Assembly: GCF_041146795.1 (NCBI RefSeq)
Contig: NC_135173.1
Location: 68,500,251-68,564,250 of the forward strand
Direction: 5' to 3'
Length of the DNA stretch: 64,000 nucleotides
Source of the DNA: Maylandia zebra
Lineage: Eukaryota; Chordata; Actinopteri; Cichliformes; Cichlidae
Shown here one piece after another: positions 1 through 11,117 of this stretch. A program made the position numbers and the translations under genes. The notes beneath the pieces were generated by a model. That model did not search any database. It saw only the letters and a program-made list of their open reading frames with translations, and had not been told where the DNA came from. How positions within the stretch are numbered: the first letter of the stretch is position 1; every line of letters begins with the position of its first letter.

Positions 1-345
1 TAGCCTTTACGCTTCTTTGCAGCTCGACCAGCCAATCAGAAAGAATGATTTTGACTGTGCTTTAGAAAAGTGTTCGGGTGGAAACAGTATCTTGCTTTTG
101 TTCCCCCTCCTTTGTTCCGTTAATTTTTAGTCTCTTTTGCCCTTCAGAGTGGAATTAAATGACATTAATCGGAAGTTATAAACAAAATAACCGCCCATAT
201 ACGACTTTTCCTTTAAACTAAGTGCACTTAGTTAATTATTGTCTTTCAGCATAATGATGATGTAATTTATTTGAATATTTACATTTCATGCCACTATGGA
301 GGCTTGGGACACACGACACGGGAGCTCCAGTTTTTCACTCCAACT
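1..345. other. AT-rich intergenic sequence
   Basis: I see no gene, RNA or recognisable repeat boundary here. The sequence is AT-rich and ends where the RTE-like LINE fragment begins. Confidence 0.4.
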
Positions 346-634
346 TTATTCACCTCCATACATCAACTGAGCATATCGCGCCCAAACACAACAAGAACCC
401 CTCCTCCAAACTTGGGTGTGAGTGGAACCATGTAGTGGGTCGTCAGTCAAACCACATTTTTTAAATGTTTCTAAAATCTGCACAATCACAGAGAAAAATC
501 TTTTTCTTCTTCTTTTGCTTTCAGCTGCTCCCTTTAGTTTTCTCAGAGGACCATCTCCTCCTGTTCCAGCATCCTCCTCCGTCACTCTGACCTTCTGCAT
601 GTCCTCCGTCACTATATCCATGAACCTTCTCTGA

Positions 635-2407
635 TAGGGTTGCCAACTCCCTGAAAAATAAATAAGGGACACCTCGTGGCCAGGGCCGGGCGACCCAGTT
701 GTCTTCACCCTTCCCAGTGTGGTGAATTTTCTAGCTCTTTTTTTGTGTGTGAAATTATTTTTTTTAACCCTTTGACTTGAATTTGATTTAAGCAGATGCA
801 TATTCTTTGTGATATGAACACATGTGAAACAAATGATCATTTAGCCATTTATTTTTAGCTCAAAATGACAACATTAACACAGTAAAACATTAACACACTT
901 AAACAGAAGCCTGTCATGCTTAACTTTTGAGAATATAAGTAAATCTTTCTTTAAAAGCACTCTGTCCTGCTTAACTTAAAATTATATAAATTAATAGAAA
1001 ACAATAGAACGAAAAATATTCTTGTAACAGTGCACATTTAGTGCATTTAGTACAATTGGCTTCAGCTGAGGTATTATTTCAGCTTTTCTAATGCTAATCA
1101 GCTGCTCCTGTTTGTAAACCCGCTTGTTCCCATGATTACGCATCATAACTCATCATCATTATTCATCTATGTATTACTTTTATGTATTAGTCATCTATTT
1201 GTTGTAATCATCTATCCTTGCAGTTGTTTATTACACAAAATAAATTATATTATCACACTTCTGGCCACATAGCGCTGATATTCACTGCACATGCCCATAT
1301 TAACTTTTTCCAGCCAGGTGTTTTCCTTTTCCCATTCTTCCCTTTCTCTGAGGGGAACAAACATTGCTGCTCTAATGCTGGGCTCACACTGTGCGGTTTT
1401 AGGCCCATTTTGAGACGATTTTTGAGTGATCTTCATCGTGCATCGTGTAGTATACGTGGGGTAACGAGAAGTGATTAACACCTCGAGCAGCTCCCGATCA
1501 TCAATCGCTCGTGAGGTTCTCACCACAGCCGCTCACACTGCTCGCGCGCAAACACGTAAACGTTGGTGTAAAAGATGGAGCAGCACGGCTGTGCAGCGTG
1601 TGATCTGGACACAAGCGATGGAGGCACAACTTGTAGAACTTTGGAAAGCTCATCCGAGCCTTTTCGATGTGGCCTCACAAAATTATCACGACCACAACAA
1701 CCGTGAAAATAGTTGGATTTACATGCTGCTCAATCACAGCTGCCTGATCATGTTTTTCATTAGCAATTTAGCAAAGTTGATGGTGGTGGTGTGTCTGTGT
1801 GAGTGAGAGACAGAGAGAGAGAGAGGGGGAGCGACAGATTTTCTGTTATAACCTTCATGTTATGGAGGCACAGTGTGAGCACTCAGGTCGCATCAGAGCA
1901 TCGGGCCGTATAGTGTGAGACCTGCATCTTGACCTATGAACGTCTAACCCCTGCGAGTCAATCGTGCAGTTTGAGCAGGAGCTGAATAACGTGACTGAAA
2001 AAATCGCACAGTGTCTGCCCAGCTTTAGGTGTACTGTCGTCCGAGACTTGCACCGCAGTGTCGGCGTTTGTTTCCCTGTTGGCCATGCTTCTTGTTGTGG
2101 TCAACTGTTGTCTTCCGGTATTTTCTCCGTAAGCGACCTTTCCTCGACCAATGAGATGAGCGGTAATCTGAATTGTCATACTCGAATTGTCATAAGTGTG
2201 CTGTCAGCTCATTGGTCACAAAGCAGGAGAGGGGCTGGGAATTATGTTTTCAAACAAAGCGTTAATTCCATTAACATTTATAGACTACTTTTGATTCTCA
2301 CTGTATTACGGGACAAAGTGCGTCCCTTATTAGCTCAATACGGGACGTGTACTTTTGTTTCTAAATACGGGACGATTCCGTATTTTAAGGGACGGTTGGC
2401 ATCTCTA
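635..2407. mobile_element. Non-autonomous hAT-like DNA transposon with 8-bp target duplication
   Basis: The element begins TAGGGTTGCCAAC and ends with the imperfect inverse GGTTGGCATCTCTA. It is flanked on both sides by the identical octamer TTCTCTGA (627-634 and 2408-2415). Near both ends it carries repeated GGGAC-containing AT-rich sequence. The 8-bp duplication points to a hAT-type transposase. It has no transposase gene of its own and carries a second element, at 1377-2023, inside it. Confidence 0.7.
1377..2023 (+). mobile_element. PIF/Harbinger-like element with MADF-type ORF remnant, nested
   Basis: The ends are similar inverted repeats: GCTGGGCTCACACTGTGCG on the left, and the inverse of CGCACAGTGTCTGCCCAGC on the right. 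Inside, from 1618 on the plus strand, a short reading MEAQLVELWKAHPSLFDVAS resembles the first helix of a MADF/Myb-like domain, the accessory protein of PIF/Harbinger transposons. The target duplication is not clean. The family assignment rests on the termini and the MADF fragment, so it is moderate. Confidence 0.5.
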
Positions 2408-2470
2408 TTCTCTGAGGTCTTTCTCTTTTCCTCCTGCCTGCCAGCTCGATCGTCATCATTCTGTCTAATA

Positions 2471-2894
2471 CAGGGGTTTCAAAGTCACAGCCCGTATACT
2501 GACATGAAGAAACATAATGCAGTTTGGTTTTTTTGTTAGGGAGGATTTGTTTGTTGTTGAGTGAAATGTTAAAATGAGTTTTTTAAAAAGCCAAAAATGA
2601 TTGAATATGAAGGCAAAATGAGCAGAGAGCACGAACATGCTGTTAGTTCAGTGACAGAGTCTCAAACTCATGTGTTTATTTGGTGGTTCAACAAAAGGCT
2701 TCAGTTAGTTAAGAGTGAGGAAAAATAAATCTGAATTCACGTTTGCGGTTTTGTCTTGTTATACAATATTTGAAATTTAAACAAAACATTTTAGAAAATA
2801 TTTCTGGTTTTCTTGTTTTGTACTACTTGCACACTAAAGTGGCCGTCCAATGAGACGACAGCAGCCCACAGCTCATTTCACTTTGACACCCCTG
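2471..2894. mobile_element. hAT MITE with 8-bp target duplication
   Basis: The termini are CAGGGGTTTCAAAGT and the inverse of ACTTTGACACCCCTG. The flanking octamers GTCTAATA (2463-2470) and CTCTAATA (2895-2902) match at seven of eight positions. The inner sequence near GGGAGGATTTGTTTGTTGTT recurs in inverse orientation at about 28180-28225, so both belong to one family. Confidence 0.75.
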
Positions 2895-3140
2895 CTCTAA
2901 TATCTCCATCCTGTGCAGCCTTCCTCAGCTCTCCTCGGATGGTTGACCCGAGATATTTAAACCCCTCCCCCCGTCTCTTTCTCATTCACACACACGTCTT
3001 TCATTCCTCTTCTCTTCAGAGCACGCCTCCACCCACACAGGCTCTCCTACGCCTGCCTGACCTCACCCGTCTCAAACAGGAGGGGGCTCAGAGCTTCAAC
3101 CCATCTGTCCTGCACCACCCTTCCATACCTCCAATATAAA

Positions 3141-3837
3141 CACAGTTCCTCTCACTGAAACACACCCGAGCTGTTCACATATGTCTTTCACCCTTTGCCC
3201 ACAGAGGTTAAACAAAGGATGGCGATCACACTGAACCGTCAACTTTTCACACTCCAACTGTCATGCAAACATAAAACACAACTGAAGCATAAATCACGTC
3301 TGCAGGTGCGTCGAGCCGGCAGGTAGGCGGGCACTGCCTCGCTGCTTTATGCTCCTGAATATTTAAACCATCACCTGGAGTGGATCTTTATTCTGTGCAG
3401 TAATAAAATGATTTCCTCCATTATTTCATGCAGAAAAGACAAACTGGGGACAAACAGCTTCTTCAGACTGTTAACAAACACCACACACGTTTATTGTGTT
3501 TGCATCCATAATTCTGTTGTACGCACAAAGTGCTATTCTATGGTTTCCCGAAATGAAACAAAGCAGAAAATGAGGTGCTTGATCCTGATGCTTTTTCTCC
3601 TGCTTCCATCCTCAAAATGAAACCTGTCGTCCACGTGTGAGGACAGGACGCTCTGATGACTGTGCTCAGCTTCACTCACCTTTTTACAGGTTGCTGCCGT
3701 CACGTTTGTCCCCGAGTCACATTTACTCACAAAGAGAAACAATGAACAATGAGTCTGCTGCTGCAGGATGTGACTCAAGGAAGTGTCAAATTCTCTGTTT
3801 GCCGAGGCAGCAGCGTGAAAGAGTCTGAGTTTGTTCT
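3141..3837. other. Non-coding intergenic sequence
   Basis: No gene was recognised. Short open frames here lack family resemblance and splice context. Confidence 0.35.
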
Positions 3838-4030
3838 TCAGTTCAAGTCAACTTTATTCATATAGTACAAACCCACAGCAGCGGCCTCAAACACATTTTA
3901 TTGTGCAGTAAAGATCTTACAATAAAACAGAAACCCAACAATCAGACAGCGCCCTGTGAGCAAGCACTTGGTGACAGAAGGAAGGAAAAACTCCCTTTAA
4001 ACAGGAAGAAGCTTCAGGCAGAACCAGGTA
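3838..4030 (-). mobile_element. L2-type LINE 3' end fragment
   Basis: The stretch contains the hallmark order seen in the longer copy at 40231-41120: a CAACTTTATTCATATAG-like start, a CTACAATAA-like block, GGAAGGAAAAACTCCCTTT, then AACAGGAAGAA and GCAGAACCAGG. It is the 3' untranslated end of an L2-like element in minus orientation, lying downstream of the FAM3 stop codon. Confidence 0.6.
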
Positions 4031-4638
4031 ACCTTCATCTAGCCTCAAAATCGTTGTCTTCCTCCGGAGTCAAAGCATCAGCATCTTCTTCATTCGGCTT
4101 CCTTTCATTTTTAATGTAAAGAAACCAACAACCACACGTGCAGACACACAGCCCGGCAACTAATTCACTTTGTAATAACCTTAAACTCAAGAAAGGACAC
4201 AATAAAAATATGCACATTCAAAAAAGTCCAGAAACATCCCCAGACCTGTGTGTGATCCTGGCTGGTTGATGTCATCGTCTCTGTCAGAGTCTGTCATTCT
4301 TAAGAAATCAAAGCAACACTTAAAACATTAACGAAGAAACAAACTGGAAGGTGCGGCCGAGCTGCTCTGGGAGGACTCGAAGATAAAACCTGGAGACTCT
4401 GGTTCCGGTGATGGTGCCTGCAGCGCTTCAGGAGAGGCTGGATGTCAGAAACCTTCAGGAGGTCTTACTGCACAGCTCACCTGGCTTCAGACAGCAGACG
4501 GAGACAGAGTCCAACTTCCCTGAAAGCCTCACGCAGACAAGACACAGAGCAGGTGGGTTCACCTGGATTTGGTTTGCACGACTTGCTGGTCCCAGATCAG
4601 TCTCCAAATCACCGGCCGTGCGTCCGCCACCTCGCCCG

Positions 4639-7600
4639 TCACTCCAGGTATTTGGGGACGCAGCCCTCCAGCCCGATCATCTCGGGCCAGCCGTCGTATT
4701 TGTTGGTTGCCGAGTCGCTCTTCATGTGCTGGAAGAGAGAGAGCGAGGAGGTGAAGAGGGCGGTCTCTGACATGCTGAGCAAGGTTAGAGGCGGCACGGC
4801 GCTCTCCTCGGCTTCTACAGAGCCTTTCACGTCTGACACGTGTGCTCAGGCTGAGCCTGGTTTGTCTCGTTGTTGCTGCTATAGAGCACATCTCCTCCTA
4901 AAGGCTGGCTAAGAGCTCAGACACTTTAACAAAAAAAGAAGAAGTGGAGATCAGTTCAGGATGGTTGTGATTGGTCAGGACTCAGCCAGCATTTGGGCCA
5001 CCCCTCCACTATCAGGGGAAACCTGATACCTGCTCCCTCAGGGATCACACCTGCGTCAGGACCCTGATCCCACGTGAGCATTTAATGCTTTACATGCACG
5101 AGTGCACACATTTCCACGATGAAGCCAGAGCAGGCTCGATGCCTTCAGACTAATCTACCTTCTCAAAGGTGCTCTTCCCCGTTACTCCTTTGCCACCAAT
5201 AAACACCCAGTTGTCCCTGTATCCCAGCGAGTGGATGTGGGAGCTTCCCAGTTCAGCAATCAGATTCTTGAGCTCGTCGTTTAACCTGCAGAAACACACA
5301 GAGGGTGGAGCAGTGCGTTAACAGCTTCAACACGGGTGGAGGCAGCGCCTTTCACCTCAATATGAAGACAACACAGAGACTGAGCTGACAGCTGAGACAA
5401 AGCCTCAGAAACACAAACTCCACCCCTGCCTGGAAAAGCTCTGTCCCGTTTTATAAAACAGACGAACACGGAACAAGATGCAGCATCCGCGCTGCATTTG
5501 GTCCTCGATTACTGTGCAAGAACAAGAACCCAGAGGAGAGTCCGAGCTCCCGTCAGGAGCGATCAGAGGAGGAGACTCTTACTTTGTTGAGGCTTCGTCG
5601 TAGGACGCCATTATAACGATGGAGCCCGTCTCGATGCTCTTCAGTAGCTCAATGAACGGTTTCACATCTGCAACACAAACATGATAAAAGCTCCGCCTCC
5701 AACCACTGACACGAGTCGGCTCGGGTCGTCTTCACTCACCTCCGCTGTACGTGTCATAGTGATCCGTCTTCAGGACTTCTCCCGTTTTACCTGCCAGAGA
5801 AAAACGAAGGTATCACCTCACACGGGATCACAGCAGAACACCAGGAGAGAAGCTCCGCCCATTCATTTGATGATTGAATGCGTTTCCAAAGAAAATCTTA
5901 AGACTAATTCTTAAAAAAGTAAAGGTTTAGAAATAAGAATAAAGCAGTGAAAAGAGAAAAACGAAACACCAGAAACCGAAAGAAAAGGAGCCGTCTCGAT
6001 CAATCAGCAGCTGTGGGAGCGGTGAGGCTGCACTGTGCACAAAGCGCCAGATGAAGCCCTTTGCACAGGAAGCACACTCACCGTTTAGGATAACGATGTT
6101 TATTCCTCCTCCAGCGTTGTTCAGCGCAGTTCCCAGAACCCTGAGGAGAGGCACAGTCTGCACGTTAGCACAAAGAAAGGTCTGACAGGACGCCAGAGAG
6201 ACGCGCTGAGGAAAGGAGGCGGCGCCTACAGTTTGTTTTGGACGCAGATGGCCGCGGGGACGACGTTGGCGGCTCCGCTGTGGATGTAGAAACTGATCTC
6301 ATGTGCAGGACACTCTCTTGGAGTACCACATACACCAGCTGAAGGGAGGACAGAAAAAGACTCATTATTATCCTCCACCTCCTCCTCTGGGTCAGCTGAC
6401 GCCCCCCAATCAGCTCGAGTGACCTCTGACCTGAACGCTTGCTGGATATTTTGGCTTCGCGAGGGAAGAAATTGATGAGCTTGGGTAATTTATGCCAACC
6501 ACCTGCGAGGACAGAAACAAAACGACACTCATTAGATTTACAGAAACAGGTTTTTCTTCGCTTTAATACGAATCTGAAACATCCGGCCTGAGAGCGCAGC
6601 TGAAGGTGCGACCGTCCTCGGCGCTACAGTCAGTAGATCCGTGTCGTGCTTCATGCACTCTCACCTTCAGACGAGACGTTGGACTGCTGCAGGTAGACGA
6701 CGACAACGATCACACACGCGACCGCCATCAGCCACAGCACGACGCCTGAGGGAGGCACACAGTGTCGTTAGCACGCTGTGTGAGGCGGTCGCACAGCTGC
6801 AGGACAGTTTCACGCATCACAGGCATGAGAAACACGTCTGACATCCTCACACACTCGCTTTTACCTTTAACGTTTCTCTTTGTCAAACCATTTGGATTGT
6901 TTTGGAAAATGTTTCCAGTTTTTTTAGAAGTAAATAAAATCAACAACCAAACCATGAAAGTCAATAAATGATAAGAACGACTTCAAATAAATGGAAAGAA
7001 GGCAAACCGGTGACTGCGGCTGGTTTATTACAGCCACGGGAAACATGAATGTTTCAGTTTTAAATGTTTAAATCACATTAAAGTGAGCCGGACACAGGCC
7101 CACGCGCTTTGTTGTCAATTATTGCTTTGTAAATTAAATGCAATCAAATATTTGCTCAGATTATCTTGGTTAAGATGTTCGTCGTCTGCATTTCTTTGTG
7201 CGCAGGTGAGCTGAACACCGGTGTTCTTTCTCACAGATGTGCTCTCACTACAGGAAACATCTGCCTGCTGTGCTGAAGAGCGATCACCCGAAGTCAACTG
7301 TGGCTAAAACAGAGCTTTGTTTAAGGGTGGTGCCCCTGAAATATTAGGAAACATAGCAGCCGCACACGTGTGAAAGCCCGTCAACCTGAAGTCTGCCTGA
7401 AGCTCGTTTCTGCCAATGAAAGATAAAAACTGTTTCTGCCCTACACGCAGCCTTTAGGTGATGATCTTACAAGTTTCAGAAGCTGACATGTCGGACAATA
7501 TTCGGCTGTTAAGTCGAATTTCCGGTGATTATCTCAAATTTGCCGTCTGCAATCTACTGACAGCTCGAGGCGAGATTTTACACACTAAACATTTAACATT

Positions 7601-9178
7601 TTGGCTTCTCTCAAAATTTGACGTTGAGGCAGAAACGAGCTTCCGTGCAGTGGGAGGAACATCAGTATGGAGGAAGACTCAGACAAACAGGAAGAAGATA
7701 AAGGCTGTATCCCAATCCAGGGTCTGCAGCCTTAAAGGCCGCATTTTAAGGCCGATTACGTCACCGCGACGCCACGAAGGCTGTCCCAATTCAAAGGCTG
7801 CTCGAAATGCGGCCCTCAAATGAGTCCTTCATTTCCCTGAATTTTAAGGATGTGGCGGTGTAGACTTCATGGCCCAATATATCCCAGAACATGTCTGTGA
7901 AGGTTCTCAGTCATCCAGGTCATCGTAGTCAAAGGAGCTTGCAAAGAAAAGCGTCTGGACTTCTTTAAGTTGCTTGAAGACGTTTCACCTCTCATCCGAG
8001 AAGCTTCTTCAGTTCTAGGGTTAAATGGTGGAGAGTCCCCCCACAGAGGGACAAAAGGACCCCTGATGATCCTCTAATCGCCTGAGCCAAGGTGTGAAAC
8101 TGGGTGTGGGTCCCAATCAGCCAGAGTTTCGGGTGTGTTCATTGTGAAACCTGGCCCCACCTTATCATGTGAATTCCTGAGGTCAGATGGCCCAGGATGT
8201 GAGTGGGCGTTAAGGCGTCTGGGAAGGATCTCAAAACTGGATTATAGATGGCAGACAGTTGGTGTCGTAAACCCCGCCTCTTTTCAAAGATGGTCGCTCA
8301 CAGTGGACATAGATGCTTCTTTCACTCCTCTTTCAAACCATCTGTCCTCTCTGTCCAACATGTGAACATTGGCATCCTCGAAAGAGTGACCTTTGACCTT
8401 TAGATGGACAGTCCTTTTGTCCCTCTGTGGGGGGTTACTCCCACTAGGTTTATATCTGGGACTCTCCACCATTTGACCTTAGAACTGAAGAAGCTTCTCG
8501 GATGAGAGGTGAAACGTCTTCAAGCAACTTAAAGAAGTCCAGACGCTTTTCTTTCCAAGCTCCTTTGACAATATCCCAGAATGCATAGCGGGGCAGTGGG
8601 TGTGGATAATTTTGCCGAAAAAAAACGGTGGATGAGGGGCGGCCGAAGAGTAAACTTTAAGTACTGAATATGACGTCACTTATTTATGTGGAAATTTTTA
8701 CTAACGAAGAACATTAAAACATGACTGTTGGCCACATGTCAGCAAAGTCATGTGACATTAGTGACGTTTGTACTAACTTGGTTTTAAAGCCTTTACTTTA
8801 AAATATACGCCGTTCAGTAGCGGAGCTTAATCTCACAGAGAATGATCAAAGCTCATGTAGCAAGGAACAAATGAACAAAAGATTTTCTCCTTCATCTCTG
8901 TCAAACACAGCTGTATGACACCATGGTTGCTAGGCAACCTGGGCAGCGCAACGGAGGCTAGACCGCCCATTTCACAAGCCTCGCACTTCCGGCCTTAGCG
9001 GTCTTTGAGTACGCGGCCCTGGTGGACCGTTAAGGCCGCAGACCCTGAATTGGGACACAGCCAAAGAGTGAAGGACGAAGCAAATCAACGAGGAGCGTCA
9101 GAAGCGCGCGCGCGCACAGACACGCGCGCAGGTGAAGACAGAAAGAAACTTACTTCCCCGGCGGGCCGCGCGCTTCAT
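4639..9178 (-). CDS. FAM3-family secreted protein (FAM3C/ILEI-like), 9 exons, 232 aa
   Basis: FAM3 proteins are small secreted or signal-anchored factors with a beta-beta-alpha globular fold. FAM3C is also called ILEI. Coding exons, in translation order: 9178-9154, 6745-6665, 6502-6431, 6338-6230, 6140-6082, 5790-5740, 5667-5583, 5285-5159, 4728-4639. All phases agree. Residues 9-28 form a hydrophobic signal anchor after a basic MKRAARRG start. The core shows [34 protein letters not shown] and NKYDGWPE. Cysteines at 63, 69, 91 and 226 have exactly the spacing I know for human FAM3C C58, C64, C86 and C221, so two disulfides are expected. Which FAM3 paralogue it is cannot be settled here. Intron 1 holds a 1.4-kb transposon, and a hAT element starts 63 bp upstream of the start codon. 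Confidence 0.9.
7703..9062. mobile_element. Terminal-inverted-repeat DNA transposon in FAM3 intron 1
   Basis: The ends are inverse copies of each other: GGCTGTATCCCAATCCAGGG on the left matches the inverse of the right end, read as GGCTGTGTCCCAATTCAGGG. A possible 3-bp duplication AAA flanks it, which would suit a PIF/Harbinger-type element, but this is too short to be decisive. A fold-back element is inserted in it at 7890-8570. Its right end lies only about 90 bp from FAM3 exon 1. Confidence 0.65.
7890..8570. mobile_element. Fold-back element with 111-bp inverted arms
   Basis: Arms at 7928-8038 and 8459-8569 are near-perfect inverse complements. They share CACCTCTCATCCGAGAAGC and its complement and differ at only a few positions. 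The inverted similarity continues inward through the CCCCCCACAGAGGGACAAAA block. The element is flanked by the 11-bp direct repeat ATATCCCAGAA (7879-7889 and 8571-8581). One diverged arm of the same family occurs at 53608-53735. No coding sequence was seen. Confidence 0.7.
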
Positions 9179-9241
9179 CGTGCTTCGTTTCCCTGTTTGA
9201 GACAAACGGGAGGAAACTTCAGGACATGCTCGTGTTCACAT

Positions 9242-10312
9242 TAGGGCTGGGTATCGTCACTGATTTCTAGAATCGATTCAATTCCGATTCACAAGGTCCC
9301 AAATCGATTCGATCCACGATTCGATTTAATTCGATTCGATTTAAATCTGGGAAATTTTGACAGTCAGAAGTATAATTCAGATCAGAACATTTACATATTT
9401 TTGTATCTATAAAAAGGAAGCTGACACTCGCAAGACTTTATCCAAGGTGTGAGCATCACAGCAGAGGCCTTTGTGTCAAAGTAGCTGAAGATAAAACACA
9501 GAAAAACATGAAGGTGATTTTCCTGTTCTGGGATTTTATAAAAATATTCTGCAGTACATCAAAAACAAAAGAAAACCATTAATTAATGAACATTACCTCT
9601 GACGTTACAGCGGTTTTATTAGACACACGGCTAAGCATTTTGCATTTTGAATAATATTAAAAAGTTTACATTTGTTCAGTATTGAACAGCAGAAATGAGG
9701 TTTTCTTTTCGGAAGAATGTAAAAGGGAAAAAAACAGCGGCCGACAGCCTGTAAACAACAGTAGACTTGTGTAACAAGCAAGCGAATAATGAAGAAAGCG
9801 AACTGTTCGAGAGAGAGGGGGGAGGGAGAGAGGGGGAGGGAGAGAGAGAGAGGGAGAGAGAGAGAGCTACGCATCGCAATGGAAGCAAAACAGAGTGAAT
9901 TCATGACGATGTTTATGTGAAGCGTTTGGATCTTCTTTAGCTGCTGGTTCGGTCAATATTGTTTGGAGAGAGATCAAACTAACATCAGCGCATAAAGGGC
10001 GTGAACACAAAGCGCGGACCCGGATCAGCGAGCTGTCGGCTTTCAGCCCCGACTGTGAGAAAGTCACATCTCACTGATCCTGATCCGCGGGTTGCGCTGT
10101 GTGTTTAAGTCTATGTGCAGAATCCCTGTACCTGCTCTCATTTACTGTTTGGTGGTTCTTGAAATTTTGTGAGATGTCACCAGAGATTCTGGCATTTCGG
10201 ACAAAATAAATTTATATTAAAAAATCGATTCAGGATTTTAATGAATCGATTTTACGTTATCCAAGCCAGAATCGATTTTAATCGATGAATCGATTATAAA
10301 AACCCAGCCCTA
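9242..10312. mobile_element. Non-autonomous hAT element with perfect 8-bp target duplication
   Basis: It starts TAGGGCTGGGTATCG and ends with the inverse of TAGGGCTGGGTTTTTAT, with ATCGATT-rich subterminal repeats. The octamer GTTCACAT occurs immediately on both sides (9234-9241 and 10313-10320). The interior holds a GA-rich microsatellite (about 9811-9866) and no transposase. It lies just upstream of FAM3 exon 1. Confidence 0.85.
9811..9866. repeat. GA-rich microsatellite
   Basis: GAGAGAGAGGG-type repeats inside the hAT element. The long serine-leucine-proline open frame over it is an artefact of the repeat. Confidence 0.85.
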
Positions 10313-11109
10313 GTTCACATCCCAGCTGTGATGTTCCTGTGGGACTAAAGCTGTGGATGCGTCTCGCACACCCACCGGGACACGCCGAGCGCTCGCAAGT
10401 GTGCTGCCCGTCCGTCTTTACTTACACAGTAAATAAGCTCACTAAAGTCTGTGGAGCAACGAGCTTCTGTGTTCAAACCACCTTCATAACCGATCCGTGT
10501 AAAATCTGTCCGCGGACCTGCTGTGACTCTCAGAAATACATTTTAATGTCAGCCAGACTTCAACAGGACAAATAAAGGATCTATAAAGTCACGGCCTACT
10601 TTGGCCTACTACTTTGAGACAGGAATGCTGTTTATCGAGATGATGTCATTCTCAAGAGGAAGCATTCAGCCTATGTTTGAAATGTTTCGAGCTTCGCAGC
10701 AGTTTAAATGCTGGAAATCACAACGCCGGTTGATCTAAACGCCAGTAGATCTGGAACACCGGCCCGAGACTCCGCACCTGAGCGCGCTCCACAGAAACTG
10801 CAAACACCTGAGCAGAGCTGTCAACCCTTCAGTCAAAGACTTCATGAATGTTTGGAAACTTGCTAAAGCTAAACTTACTTGCCGGGTACACCTGCACAGG
10901 TGCTCCGTAAAGATGCGCTTTCTTCATATTTTCAGCCGAGGAAAAGAAACCAAACCACACCGCACGTTACTTGTGTGACACCCGCGCAGGTACAGCAGCT
11001 CTCGCACCTTTTTCTCTCCGTGAAAAAACCGCGCAACTCATTCCTGTCTTTAAACCCCAGGTTTGTATCCCTCCGCCCACCCGTGGAGTTCCAGTCAAGT
11101 CAAACCTGA
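10313..11109. other. Flank between two hAT elements; possible FAM3 upstream region
   Basis: Removal of the 9242-10312 insertion would join this sequence to the FAM3 5' flank, so it may contain the original promoter or 5' untranslated region. No coding exon was recognised. Confidence 0.35.
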
Positions 11110-11117
11110 GACTGTAT

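Larger units (their letters stand above)
346..3140 (-). mobile_element. RTE-like LINE ORF2 C-terminal fragment, split by two DNA transposons
   Basis: On the minus strand the reading MMTIELAGRR...RPQR (2416-2470) continues directly into RFMDIVTEDM...VTEEDA (about 560-634) once the 635-2407 element is removed. This is the arginine-rich tail followed by the R-F-M-D-x-V-x-E-D-M motif seen at the C-terminus of ORF2 in RTE-type and related fish LINEs. A further part of the same LINE lies at 2903-3140, beyond a second insertion at 2471-2894. The coding frame is decayed and no full domain remains. A second fragment of the same type sits at 63430-63780. Confidence 0.6.

Noticed and set aside
1471-1806. 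111-codon plus-strand frame with a MADF-like start taken as a host gene
   Set aside because: It lies inside a terminal-inverted-repeat element nested in another transposon; it is an element remnant.
9605-9904. Ser/Leu/Pro-rich open frame on the minus strand
   Set aside because: It reads through the GA microsatellite inside a hAT element.
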